Part shown: positions 5,604 to 13,020 of the stretch, piece by piece | Layout of the letters: each line of letters starts with the position of its first letter | How positions within the stretch are numbered: position 1 is the stretch's first letter | Assembly: GCA_024402455.1 (NCBI GenBank) | Contig: JAKSTS010000049.1 | Coordinates: 1-14,757 of the forward strand | From: Treponemataceae bacterium | GTDB taxonomy: Bacteria; Spirochaetota; Spirochaetia; Treponematales; Treponemataceae | Direction of reading: 5' to 3' | Length of the DNA: 14,757 bases | Notes under the pieces: model-generated | Database searches by the model: none | What the model was told of the DNA's origin: nothing | The model's input: the letters and a program-made list of their open reading frames with translations, nothing else | Position numbers and translations under genes: made by a program

Positions 5604-7298
5604 TTATTTAATCACGATATTTCTTAAACAGCATTCTTCAGTCTGGTCAGTATCAGTAAAGTCGAATACAAGTCTTTCTACTTTTTGCCAGCTGAAAAGA
5701 CCTTCGCTAGGATACCAGACAATGTCCCATGCGCCGTAATCTACAAATTCTTTTAATGGAACCGACACTTTATGCCATTTGCCGTCATTAACGCCGTCTT
5801 TATCGCGCAGACTTATTTTTGCACGCCAACCAAGACCGTTCTTTCCTTGTGTTTTATCTTCTTTGTCCGCAAAGTAAACATCCAGCTTAAAATCTTTCTG
5901 CGTTGTCTTAATCTCAAATTCAAGGCTGAGATTCTCGTCTACAAGCGGACTAAAATCAGCCTGCCTGTAAAAATAAAAATTAATATTATTGTATGCTTTA
6001 GCACCAGGCACCAAAATGTATTTATCACCATTTTCAGAAACAAGATCAAAACCAGCCCTTGCATTTTTTTCTATATACGAATAGCCGTAAAACAAAAGGC
6101 TTTTTTCAAGACCGTTTTTATAAATTTCATATGCACCATTTTTATAAGAAGTTTCAATCCAGTTTCTTGAACGGGGCTCTATATTATCTGAAATTTTATA
6201 GCCCATGGCTTCAATTATTTTAACATTAATATCCTGCGGAAACTGCTGATTTATACTAAAAGAATTAAAAAGTCCAAACTTATTTTTATAATCCCAGCTT
6301 ACTCTTATGATGTTCCGTTCATCCATCCATTTATTTTTTAACCGATACCAGTTAACGCGTTCATCATTATCAGCATATTCCATGCTTACGCCATACTCAT
6401 TGCACATTAACGCAACTTTCCGTTTGTTTGCAAATTTTACGGCATCATCAAGCGGCTTACATAAAACTTCCTCACTTGAATTACGCTTATAACTATTGTA
6501 CTCACTTTTGACATCTTCTTTTGCATTCTTTGGAAGTTTCGGCATTTTTTCTTTTGCATATGGGAATGGAATTCCAGTCAAATCTTTTAAATAAGTCCAG
6601 CTTGATCCCTGATGTGTAAATAAGAACGGAGTATAATCATGAAAGTTATAAATGATATTGTCATCACCATAATCTGGAAGTTTTAAAAGAGCTTCGACAT
6701 TGTTCCAGTTTTCAGCTCCAACAATTACTGTATGCTTTGAATCAATCGTTCTGATTAATTTTAATATTCTTCCCTGAATTTCATTCCATTTTGAAATATC
6801 TGCTTCTATGTTCCCACTTTTTAAATGCGGCTCATTATATATTTCATAAAGAATATATTCAGAAGAATCTTTATATCGTTCTGCAACCTGCGGCCAGATT
6901 TTTACAAGCACATCTTCAATGTCCGGTCTTGTTTTTGAACTTCCGTCACAATCATTATGAAAATCAATAATCATGTACATTTTAAGTTCAGTACACCATT
7001 CAACTGCTTTGTCTATTTCTTTCCAAATCCAGTCCGGAACAATATAATCAGGCTTTCCACATGAAAGTTCTTCAAAATGAATCGGTATACGTACGATTTC
7101 AACACCAAGACTTTTAATGTCTTCAAAATCGTTTTTGTCATAAACTGTAAAAAAAGGTTCAAACCAGTCTGAAAGATTAATTCCTTTGTGGAACGGCATC
7201 GTTACTTCAACTTTAGGCACTTCTTTGCCTTTTTTTTCTTTTGCAGACAGTGCAAAACATGACAAAATCAAAAAACAAGCAAGAATTATTTTCTTCAT
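5604..7298 (-). CDS. Secreted glycoside hydrolase family 5 with C-terminal beta-rich domain
   Basis: A 564-residue exported endo-glycanase of the cellulase superfamily (GH5, retaining TIM barrel), probably acting on beta-glucan, mannan or a related plant polymer. The N-terminus MKKIILACFLILSCFALSA is a signal peptide; ALSA could be a signal peptidase I site, and LSC could be a relaxed spirochaetal lipobox. Barrel motifs run in order: HKGINLSDWFE (37-47), VRIP (69-72), IIDFHND (110-116), the acid/base IYNEPH (153-158, E156), NFHDYTP (218-224), the nucleophile CNEYG (299-303, E301) and SWDYK (334-338). Residues from about 385 form a separate beta-rich, Trp/Tyr-rich domain that resembles a carbohydrate-binding jelly roll, but I cannot name its family. 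CAGGAG 7 nt before ATG 7298 is the ribosome site. The gene has its own promoter and terminator. Confidence 0.9.
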   Translation of the reverse strand: MKKIILACFLILSCFALSAKEKKGKEVPKVEVTMPFHKGINLSDWFEPFFTVYDKNDFEDIKSLGVEIVRIPIHFEELSCGKPDYIVPDWIWKEIDKAVEWCTELKMYMIIDFHNDCDGSSKTRPDIEDVLVKIWPQVAERYKDSSEYILYEIYNEPHLKSGNIEADISKWNEIQGRILKLIRTIDSKHTVIVGAENWNNVEALLKLPDYGDDNIIYNFHDYTPFLFTHQGSSWTYLKDLTGIPFPYAKEKMPKLPKNAKEDVKSEYNSYKRNSSEEVLCKPLDDAVKFANKRKVALMCNEYGVSMEYADNDERVNWYRLKNKWMDERNIIRVSWDYKNKFGLFNSFSINQQFPQDINVKIIEAMGYKISDNIEPRSRNWIETSYKNGAYEIYKNGLEKSLLFYGYSYIEKNARAGFDLVSENGDKYILVPGAKAYNNINFYFYRQADFSPLVDENLSLEFEIKTTQKDFKLDVYFADKEDKTQGKNGLGWRAKISLRDKDGVNDGKWHKVSVPLKEFVDYGAWDIVWYPSEGLFSWQKVERLVFDFTDTDQTEECCLRNIVIK

Positions 7299-7315
7299 AT
7301 AATTTCTCCTGAAAG

Positions 7316-7326
7316 GCTGTTACTGA
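7316..7326 (-). promoter_or_regulatory. Leader element shared with the HTH gene, copy before GH5
   Basis: On the minus strand TCAGTAACAGC lies between the predicted transcription start and the Shine-Dalgarno of the GH5 gene. The identical 11-mer occurs at 7881-7891 in the same position relative to the HTH gene. It overlaps the start-proximal end of the promoter, as an operator would. Regulation by the neighbouring HTH protein is inferred. Confidence 0.45.
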
Positions 7327-7327
7327 A

Positions 7328-7356
7328 ATAGTAAAACTGCCTGTTTATATTGTCAA
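7328..7356 (-). promoter_or_regulatory. Promoter of the GH5 gene
   Basis: A perfect TTGACA (7356-7351) is followed after 17 nt by TACTAT (7333-7328). The start is predicted near 7321, giving a leader of about 23 nt. TTACT/AGTAA, a 5-bp inverted repeat with 5-nt spacer, covers the -10 and may be an operator. Confidence 0.75.
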
Positions 7357-7391
7357 CAAAATCTTACAGCTAAAGAAAAAGCAATAAAACA

Positions 7392-7424
7392 AAAAGGCCC
7401 GGTGCATTTTGCACAGAGCCTTTT
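7392..7424 (-). terminator. Intrinsic terminator of the HTH gene
   Basis: Plus-strand AAAAGGC (7392-7398) pairs with GCCTTTT (7418-7424), and an inner GTGCA/TGCAC tops the stem around loop TTT. On the minus strand the hairpin ends in a U-rich tract. It lies just after the HTH stop, separating HTH and GH5 transcription. Confidence 0.75.
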
Positions 7425-7428
7425 GCAA

Positions 7429-7866
7429 CTATTTATACCAGCCGTCAATTGTGTCTTTTACAAAATCTTCTGGTCCAGAAAGAATAACCCTGACGTTTTC
7501 GCCTTTCATTTCCAGTTTCATTTTTGCAGATTTATTTCCACAATTGTTTACTGCTTTGCAAAAATAATCAGAACATTCTTTTCTTTCATCTGCAGAAAGA
7601 ATTAAATCAAAAATGCAGCAGAGCTGGTTTTCTTTTTTATTTGCATCTGCCATAAAATCATAAACAACTGAATTATTTTTAGATTTAATTCCCGGCGCTA
7701 CATTTGGGTTTTCAATAAAACTGCCTATTTGTTCAGCAGAAAACTGCCAGATTCCATCAACTTTTTCGCCTTCAAGATGTCCCATCTGTATAAAATTTCT
7801 AAGGGATCTGGTTGTAAAACCAGTAATCTCTGCCAGTTCATTGATTGTGTAAAATTCTTTTTCCAT
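7429..7866 (-). CDS. MerR/excisionase-like HTH DNA-binding protein
   Basis: A 145-residue cytoplasmic protein. Residues 5-50 (FYTINELAEITGFTTRSLRN, then GHLEGEKVDGIWQFSAEQI) form a winged helix-turn-helix of the MerR/HTH_17 type. The pattern is 'test the DNA, then G-x-W-x-F wing', as in small regulators and excisionases. The C-terminal half (about 70-145) carries five Cys and a beta-alpha pattern, and I do not recognise it; it may be a sensing or dimerisation domain. AGGAG 8 nt before ATG 7866 is the ribosome site. The gene lies upstream of the GH5 gene on the same strand, and both leaders carry TCAGTAACAGC. Auto-control plus control of GH5 is therefore plausible, though not shown. Confidence 0.8.
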   Translation of the reverse strand: MEKEFYTINELAEITGFTTRSLRNFIQMGHLEGEKVDGIWQFSAEQIGSFIENPNVAPGIKSKNNSVVYDFMADANKKENQLCCIFDLILSADERKECSDYFCKAVNNCGNKSAKMKLEMKGENVRVILSGPEDFVKDTIDGWYK

Positions 7867-7880
7867 AATTTTCTCCTCTC

Positions 7881-7891
7881 GCTGTTACTGA
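7881..7891 (-). promoter_or_regulatory. Leader element shared with GH5, copy before the HTH gene
   Basis: On the minus strand TCAGTAACAGC, the same 11-mer as at 7316-7326, 14 nt before the start codon and immediately before the Shine-Dalgarno. Confidence 0.45.
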
Positions 7892-7932
7892 TGTTTTAAC
7901 CGCACCAAAAGTCTTTATCAGCTGATGGTTTT

Positions 7933-7961
7933 ATTATAGATAAGCACCTTTTCACAATCAA
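7933..7961 (-). promoter_or_regulatory. Promoter of the HTH gene
   Basis: TTGATT (7961-7956), 17-nt spacer, TATAAT (7938-7933). A perfect palindrome ATCAGCTGAT (7917-7926) lies at the predicted start site and is a good operator candidate. The leader is about 60 nt. Confidence 0.7.
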
Positions 7962-8009
7962 TTTGAAAAATCACGAGTTTTTCATAGCTGCTGAATGCCT
8001 TAAAAAGAC

Positions 8010-8042
8010 AAAGGCCGGCGCAAATGTTTTGCACCAGCCTTT
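8010..8042 (-). terminator. Intrinsic terminator of the 582-residue protein gene
   Basis: On the minus strand AAAGGCTGGTGCAAA pairs with TTTGCGCCGGCCTTT around a short loop, with a T-rich tail (GTCTTTTT). It begins 12 nt after the stop. The sequence is clearly related to the terminator of the GH5 gene. Confidence 0.75.
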
Positions 8043-8053
8043 ATATCTTTACA

Positions 8054-9802
8054 TTAATTTGGTCCGGTTGCTCCGGCCGCCGCAGCTGCAGAATCGGAAT
8101 AAGTAAATATAACCTTTTCAATTTCGCTTTTGTGGCGCATTTTTAAGAATAGTGTTTTTGTATTAAAGTCATAGATATATCCAGGAGAATTATAAAGTTC
8201 GAACTGTTTGTCTGAACGGTAATTCAAACCGTACATCTGGATTTTATCAAATGCATGAAGTCCAGTAATAATCATGTAATGACTTTCGCCAACCGGATAT
8301 TCCATAGAAAGAACAAGCTTGTTTTTTTCAGGTGAAGTAAGCGTAACATTCGGCGAAGCTGTCCAGATTGTAACCGGAACCGGATTCTGTGCAAGCAGTT
8401 CAAGATGCGGATAATAATCATTCTGTGCAAGAATCGGGTACAAATCTGCATAAGCAGAAGAATCTTTTGCAGGAGATGCAGACAGGGAACTGTTTACAAA
8501 AAGATAACCTGTTTTTGTAAGTTCATCTTTTTTTGCTGTTTTTCCATAATTTACAAGAGCCATTCCAAGACGGCATACATCAGCTTGACTGAAATTTTCA
8601 AATTCCCCGGCAAGCGAAAGCAGATTTTCGTCAAATTTTACGTTTGCAATTATCCGCTTGAGGGCTTGCTCTACGGCCGGTTCAAGTTTGCGGGCAAGCA
8701 CAGCATTGTATATATATGCATCACAATAAGCATTAAGAATTCCTGCTGTCTGCAGAACAGTCGGAGCTGCATTTTCGTCTAAAGATGCAAGTTCACATAA
8801 TTTATTTGCAAGCTCAATATTATTCTTGTAATAAAGCACTAAAAGCAAATGATCAATTTCAAATGCACTGAATATATTTTTTGAAAGTGCCTGCTGTGCC
8901 TTATACAGCAGGTTATTGTTATAGGAAACAAGCGTTTTGTTCATTGATTCAAGACCGCCAAAGAAAGAAGTAGAAAGATAAGTTTTATGGCTTGAATTCA
9001 TTACCGAATTTAACGAATTTGCAGTGCTCGTCGATTTTCCTTGCAGGGCTGCTTCTGAAATATATGCAACAATCTCTTTTTCAGAAGCAGCTGCTTTATC
9101 TCTTGCAGCAAATGCCTGAACAAAACCGGCTTTAAATTGGCTGATTGTATTTTTGAAAACAGATTCCTGTGCAAGAGCAGATGCTGCCAGAACCTGATAT
9201 GTAATTTCTGTTTTTGGCTGATAATGTGAATAGCACACAGGAGCAGCTGCATTCCAGATTTTAACCTCGCCTGCATCTGTCAATGCAGACGAAATTGCAT
9301 ATCGTGTATCTTTTGAAGTAAATAATGCAATCTGATTTTCTTCGCTGTTTTCTAAGGCAAAACCTGAACTTGCACGACAAGGCAGAAGCATCTGCGACAT
9401 TGAATCTGCAAGTACTGCCGTTATAAAGACAGATTCATTTTCGCCTTCTCCTGATGATGAAAATGAAATTTTAGAACCGCTTTTAAAAGTTATATCAAGC
9501 AGATTGCCGTCTATAGAATATGAATCTAAAACAGCCGGTGTTTTAGTGCCGTCAAAGGCAATTTCTGTTACAGGGTGGTGGGAATCGCCAGAAAAAACAA
9601 TGCCTCTATATGCAATCTGAAAGTTGTTTGCCAGAACAGAATCTTGTCCCGGTGCAGAATTTTCATATATCGTAAGCCTGAGAGATCCGGCTGTCTTGTT
9701 TAAAATACGTTCATGTCTGAACTGCAGTGCAAAAATTCCTAAAATAATTACACAATATACAATTATTAACAAAAAAAACTTTCGGAATGCGTGACCAATC
9801 AT
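8054..9802 (-). CDS. Membrane-anchored periplasmic protein of unknown function
   Basis: A 582-residue protein I do not recognise. Residues about 8-28 (KFFLLIIVYCVIILGIFALQ) form a single membrane helix behind a short positive N-terminus, so the body is probably periplasmic. Residues about 40-200 have a beta-strand pattern. The middle (about 230-450) is rich in Ala and Leu helices resembling a repeat solenoid. The last ~110 residues return to beta strands and end in an Ala-rich tail (SAAAAAGATGPN). No catalytic motif stands out. There is no Shine-Dalgarno before ATG 9802; instead a promoter places the transcription start at or next to the A of ATG. The next Met is far inside, so I keep this start. 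It is divergent from the TPR gene and may be a lineage-specific envelope protein. Confidence 0.85.
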   Translation of the reverse strand: MIGHAFRKFFLLIIVYCVIILGIFALQFRHERILNKTAGSLRLTIYENSAPGQDSVLANNFQIAYRGIVFSGDSHHPVTEIAFDGTKTPAVLDSYSIDGNLLDITFKSGSKISFSSSGEGENESVFITAVLADSMSQMLLPCRASSGFALENSEENQIALFTSKDTRYAISSALTDAGEVKIWNAAAPVCYSHYQPKTEITYQVLAASALAQESVFKNTISQFKAGFVQAFAARDKAAASEKEIVAYISEAALQGKSTSTANSLNSVMNSSHKTYLSTSFFGGLESMNKTLVSYNNNLLYKAQQALSKNIFSAFEIDHLLLVLYYKNNIELANKLCELASLDENAAPTVLQTAGILNAYCDAYIYNAVLARKLEPAVEQALKRIIANVKFDENLLSLAGEFENFSQADVCRLGMALVNYGKTAKKDELTKTGYLFVNSSLSASPAKDSSAYADLYPILAQNDYYPHLELLAQNPVPVTIWTASPNVTLTSPEKNKLVLSMEYPVGESHYMIITGLHAFDKIQMYGLNYRSDKQFELYNSPGYIYDFNTKTLFLKMRHKSEIEKVIFTYSDSAAAAAGATGPN

Positions 9803-9808
9803 TTTTAT

Positions 9809-9837
9809 AGTTTAGCTAAAACTGCTTGCAAAATCAA
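9809..9837 (-). promoter_or_regulatory. Promoter giving a likely leaderless mRNA
   Basis: TTGATT (9837-9832), exactly 17 nt, then TAAACT (9814-9809), followed by only six bases before ATG 9802. The expected start site is therefore the A of the start codon, consistent with the missing Shine-Dalgarno. The palindrome TTTAGCTAAA (9811-9820) overlaps the -10. Confidence 0.55.
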
Positions 9838-10136
9838 CATAAATACTATCATCTCTTAAAATTATTAGTATAAATATTGAGTTTATTTTGTCGTCATCTG
9901 CAAGACTGCTTCTTTTTCAAGCTGTTTTTCTAATTGAATCTTAAGAAACTTCAGCAGCAAAATTTGGTTTAATTTCTGCATGTCTTGAAATTCAAAGCTT
10001 AAGGTAAGCCTCTGCTTTGACGATTTAATAGATAGGGACAAACCTTGGCATCTGTCTATTATTCGCAATTTTCAGTATCTGCCAGAAACTTCTAAAAATG
10101 AATTTTAGAAACGTCATAATATTTATGTGAGGGTTT
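9838..10136. other. Divergent intergenic region without a firm gene
   Basis: About 300 bases between two divergent genes. It includes one perfect 8-bp inverted repeat, TTCTAAAA/TTTTAGAA (10090-10110), followed by a possible -10 CATAAT (10115-10120) for the TPR gene. No convincing -35 was found. On the minus strand a frame from TTG 10068 to 9883 would encode 61 residues with a helical, Leu/Lys/Gln-rich C-terminal half. It has no ribosome site, and I do not call it a gene. Nothing else was seen. Confidence 0.5.
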
Positions 10137-11561
10137 ATGAAAAAAAACAGACTTTTCTTTGCTGCCGTTGTAATGACACTTTTGATTTTGCTGCCAGTTT
10201 CAGCACAAGCTTCAAAAAAAACAAAGAAAGCAAAAAATGTAGAAAAAGTTGAAAAAACAGAAGAAACAAAAAAAGGTTTTACAGTTTCAGAATTTGCACA
10301 GCAGCTCAGCGATGCTTCGGCAAATGGCGGCATCGAAGAAGCATTAAAACTTTTTGACACAGTACCAGAAGAAAACAAAAATGAATATGCAGTCCGCTAT
10401 ATGCATGCATCTTTATTGCTTTCTGCAAATAACCCAAAAGAAGCAAAGCCTATTGCAGAAACACTTCTTGCAGAATATCCAAAAGACAAAGACGTGCTCT
10501 TTTTAAATGCACTTATTGCAAAAGCTTCTGGCGACCGCAATAAAAAATCTGATTATCTTCAGGCTCTCATAAAACTTGATCCATACAATCCGGAAGCAAA
10601 TGCTGAACTTGGAAACGAACAGATGACTGCAAAAGCTTATAAAAAAGCAAAGGAATATTTTTTAATAATTCTTCGCGGAGACCCAAAATACATCACCGGA
10701 CTTTTTGGCTATGGACAAGTCTGCTATTATCTTGGCGAATTTAAAGAATCTCAGACAGCATTTAACCGCATTCTTGCCATAAACCCAAGAGAAGACATCG
10801 CATGGTCATATCTTGCAAAACTTTCAGCAGAAAATGAAAACTATGAAGAAGCAATTACAACTGTATTAAAAGCAATTGAATATAACCCAAATTATTACAA
10901 TTACTGGATTGATTACGGCGATTACCTGCGTTTCTCTTCTAAATATGAAGAAGCCGCAAATGCTTTTACACGTGCAATTGAAATTACACCAGATTATTTT
11001 CTCGCTTATGTTTACCGTGCAGCAATGTATGAACTCATCGGAAAAACTTCAGAAGCACTTGCTGATTATAAAAAAGTCATAAAACTGAATCCGCAATATC
11101 AATATGCATATGAATCAATTGGAATTCTCTGCTGGCATGATGAAAAATGGAGTGAATGCAGGGAAGCAATGCAAAAAGCTTATGCAATCAACAAAGACAG
11201 TATTTCTTATCAGCTGATGATTTCTGTATGTTACCAGAAAGAAGGCGACAAACTCAAAAACAAAGAGTTTTTGACTAAAATGATGAAAAATCTTGACCGC
11301 CAGAGTGAAGAATATGCACTTTTGCGGCTTTATTACGATGGTTTAGGCGAAGCCGATGTCTTACGAAAAATCAGAGCCGTTGAAAATGCAAACAAAAGAG
11401 GAAAACTTCTCTATTATATGGCCATGTACTACGAACTAAACGGCGGCAAAGATTCAGCTAAAACTTTGCTGCTGGAAATTAAAAGCATGAATTCACCTAT
11501 GTTTTTTGAATATCGCCTTACAGAATGGGCTCTTGAAAAATATAATGTAACAATGAACTGA
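10137..11561 (+). CDS. Secreted tetratricopeptide-repeat protein
   Basis: A 474-residue exported TPR protein. Residues 1-25 are a signal peptide ending VSAQA. A Lys-rich linker follows (26-47). From about residue 55 to 390 there is a chain of roughly eight TPR units. They are recognisable by the Y-x-x-A...F-x-x-A/I...P spacing, for example GDYLRFSSKYEEAANAFTRA, then IEITPDY, and LIGKTSEALADYKKVIKLNP. TPR solenoids bind partner proteins, so this is probably a periplasmic scaffold or assembly factor; the partner is unknown. GAGGG 5 nt before ATG 10137 is the ribosome site. It is a single-gene unit with a strong terminator right after the stop, divergent from the 582-residue protein. A functional link between the two is possible only by position. 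Confidence 0.9.
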   Translation: MKKNRLFFAAVVMTLLILLPVSAQASKKTKKAKNVEKVEKTEETKKGFTVSEFAQQLSDASANGGIEEALKLFDTVPEENKNEYAVRYMHASLLLSANNPKEAKPIAETLLAEYPKDKDVLFLNALIAKASGDRNKKSDYLQALIKLDPYNPEANAELGNEQMTAKAYKKAKEYFLIILRGDPKYITGLFGYGQVCYYLGEFKESQTAFNRILAINPREDIAWSYLAKLSAENENYEEAITTVLKAIEYNPNYYNYWIDYGDYLRFSSKYEEAANAFTRAIEITPDYFLAYVYRAAMYELIGKTSEALADYKKVIKLNPQYQYAYESIGILCWHDEKWSECREAMQKAYAINKDSISYQLMISVCYQKEGDKLKNKEFLTKMMKNLDRQSEEYALLRLYYDGLGEADVLRKIRAVENANKRGKLLYYMAMYYELNGGKDSAKTLLLEIKSMNSPMFFEYRLTEWALEKYNVTMN

Positions 11562-11584
11562 TTGCATAAGTTTTTGTTCTTTAC

Positions 11585-11616
11585 ATTGTGCGCCACCATG
11601 ACGCACAATTTTTTTT
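11585..11616 (+). terminator. Intrinsic terminator of the TPR gene
   Basis: ATTGTGCG (11585-11592) and CGCACAAT (11602-11609) form a perfect 8-bp stem with a 9-nt loop, followed directly by eight T residues. Confidence 0.9.
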
Positions 11617-11749
11617 AGGTTTAATAATTTTGCAGACGCATTCACATGCAAAAACAAAAAGCCTGTCTTGGACAGAAATGTTTTTTTATGATAACTTATT
11701 GCAGACTGCAAAATGCATAAAAAATTTTTATTTTCAGTTTTTAAATGAC

Positions 11750-11776
11750 ATCTCTAAAACAGACATTCTTAGAGAT
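11750..11776 (+). promoter_or_regulatory. Inverted repeat upstream of the TraB-family gene
   Basis: ATCTCTAA (11750-11757) and TTAGAGAT (11769-11776) are perfect 8-bp arms with an 11-nt spacer, ending 25 nt before the start codon. It may be a leader hairpin or an operator. A smaller palindrome, TTGCAG-A-CTGCAA, lies at 11699-11711. I could not place a convincing promoter in this 185-nt gap. Confidence 0.4.
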
Positions 11777-11801
11777 AATCAAATGAATTACCGAGGACTA
11801 A

Positions 11802-12980
11802 ATGGGTCAGAATATTAAACGGCTGCTGCTAAACGACAGGGAATTTATTCTTATTGGAACAGCACACATTTCTCAAGAAAGCATAGACGAAGTAAAAAAC
11901 CAGATTGAAAACGAAAAGCCAGACTGTGTTGCCATTGAACTTGATGACGGCAGATATGCATCTCTAAAAAACCCTGAATCATGGCGCAATCTTGATATAA
12001 TCAAAGTACTCAAAGAAAAGCGCGGCTGGGTTTTGATTGCAAACCTTGTCCTTGCATCTTTTCAAAAAAGAATGGGTGCAGATGTCGGCGTAAAACCTGG
12101 CGAAGAAATGAAAGCAGCCGCAGACAAATGCGAAGAACTGAATATAAAAACAGCAATGGTTGACCGCCCGATTCAGACAACATTGCGCCGCGCATGGGCA
12201 AAAAATTCATTCTGGGGAAAATGCAAGCTTCTTGGCGTACTCTTCTCTGCCCTTTTTGAAGATGAAGACATTTCAAGCGAAGATATTGAAAAACTTAAAA
12301 ACTCAAATGAAATGGATCAGATGATGGGCGAACTGGCAAATTATCTGCCGGGAGTAAAAACCGTACTGATCGACGAAAGAGATCAGTATCTTGCAAGCAG
12401 CATATGGAAAACAGAAGGCAAAAAAGTCATCGCCGTTCTTGGTGCAGGACACCTGCCGGGCGTTGAAAAACATCTCAATTCTTTTGCTGCAAACGAAGAA
12501 AAACCAGAAACAGAAGAAATTTCACAAGTTCCACCGCCAAAAAAAATCAGCAAAATCATCGGCTGGGCAATTCCTGTTGCAATCATTGCATTGATTGTTG
12601 CTTCTGCATTCAAAGGCGGCGCTTCTGCCGCATTTGACCAGCTTCTTTACTGGTGGCTCATAAACGGCGTTCTTTCTGGATTAGGCGCAATTCTTGCACT
12701 GGCACATCCAATTACAATTGTCGTTTGTTTTATGGGTGCATGGCTCACTTCGCTCTGTCCGTTAATCGGCATCGGCATTGTCGCTGGCATTGTCCAAGCA
12801 TGGGCATACAAGCCAAAAGTTGATGACCTTCAGAATTTGAACAACGACATTTTGACTTTTAAAGGCTGGTACAAAAACAGGATCATCCGTGTTCTTTTAG
12901 TATTTTTCCTTTCTTCCGTAGGAAGCTCAATCGGAACATTTGCGGCTTTTCCGGCTTTAATAAGTTTTCTTGCTAAATAA
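11802..12980 (+). CDS. TraB/PrgY-family membrane protein
   Basis: A 392-residue protein of the TraB/PrgY (Tiki-like) family. The N-terminal domain carries the conserved metal/catalytic-type motifs: GTAHIS (19-24, with H22), AIELDDGRY (44-52), LIDERDQYLA (189-198) and GAGHLPG (214-220). An acidic/proline linker (about 229-250) leads to a C-terminal membrane domain with about four helices (252-270, 284-300, 305-330, 362-388). PrgY blocks pheromone activity in enterococci and Tiki is a membrane protease, so a metal-dependent protease-like role at the membrane is possible; the physiological role in this lineage is unknown. ATG 11802 is preceded by GAGG 5 nt upstream. The gene stands alone, with a GC-rich hairpin (GCCCG/CGGGC, 12985-13004) after the stop that lacks a clear U-tract. 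Confidence 0.9.
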   Translation: MGQNIKRLLLNDREFILIGTAHISQESIDEVKNQIENEKPDCVAIELDDGRYASLKNPESWRNLDIIKVLKEKRGWVLIANLVLASFQKRMGADVGVKPGEEMKAAADKCEELNIKTAMVDRPIQTTLRRAWAKNSFWGKCKLLGVLFSALFEDEDISSEDIEKLKNSNEMDQMMGELANYLPGVKTVLIDERDQYLASSIWKTEGKKVIAVLGAGHLPGVEKHLNSFAANEEKPETEEISQVPPPKKISKIIGWAIPVAIIALIVASAFKGGASAAFDQLLYWWLINGVLSGLGAILALAHPITIVVCFMGAWLTSLCPLIGIGIVAGIVQAWAYKPKVDDLQNLNNDILTFKGWYKNRIIRVLLVFFLSSVGSSIGTFAAFPALISFLAK

Positions 12981-12984
12981 GCCA

Positions 12985-13004
12985 GCCCGACAATTCCGCC
13001 GGGC
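12985..13004. terminator. Possible hairpin terminator between convergent genes
   Basis: GCCCG (12985-12989) pairs with CGGGC (13000-13004) around a 10-nt loop in the 40-nt gap between the TraB-family gene and the convergent small membrane protein. There is no T-run on either side, so termination strength is doubtful. Confidence 0.3.
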
Positions 13005-13020
13005 GCACAAGCCCAGCAGC

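Noticed and set aside
5772..6492. Plus-strand frames within the GH5 gene
   Set aside because: Antisense shadows of a well-supported enzyme gene, lacking ribosome sites.
8405..9276. Frames of 125 and 88 residues within the 582-residue protein gene
   Set aside because: One antisense and one same-strand out-of-frame; low-complexity translations typical of shadows.
9883..10068. 61-residue minus-strand frame starting at TTG
   Set aside because: No ribosome site, rare start and several codons unlike the neighbours; kept only as a note in the intergenic entry.
11663..11687. Second terminator: CTGTC/GACAG hairpin followed by a T-run
   Set aside because: Only 5 bp of stem with a 3-nt loop and a gap before the T-run; weak beside the strong terminator upstream.
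11588..11818. 76-residue frame after the TPR gene
   Set aside because: It begins inside the terminator and runs into the TraB-family start; no homology seen.
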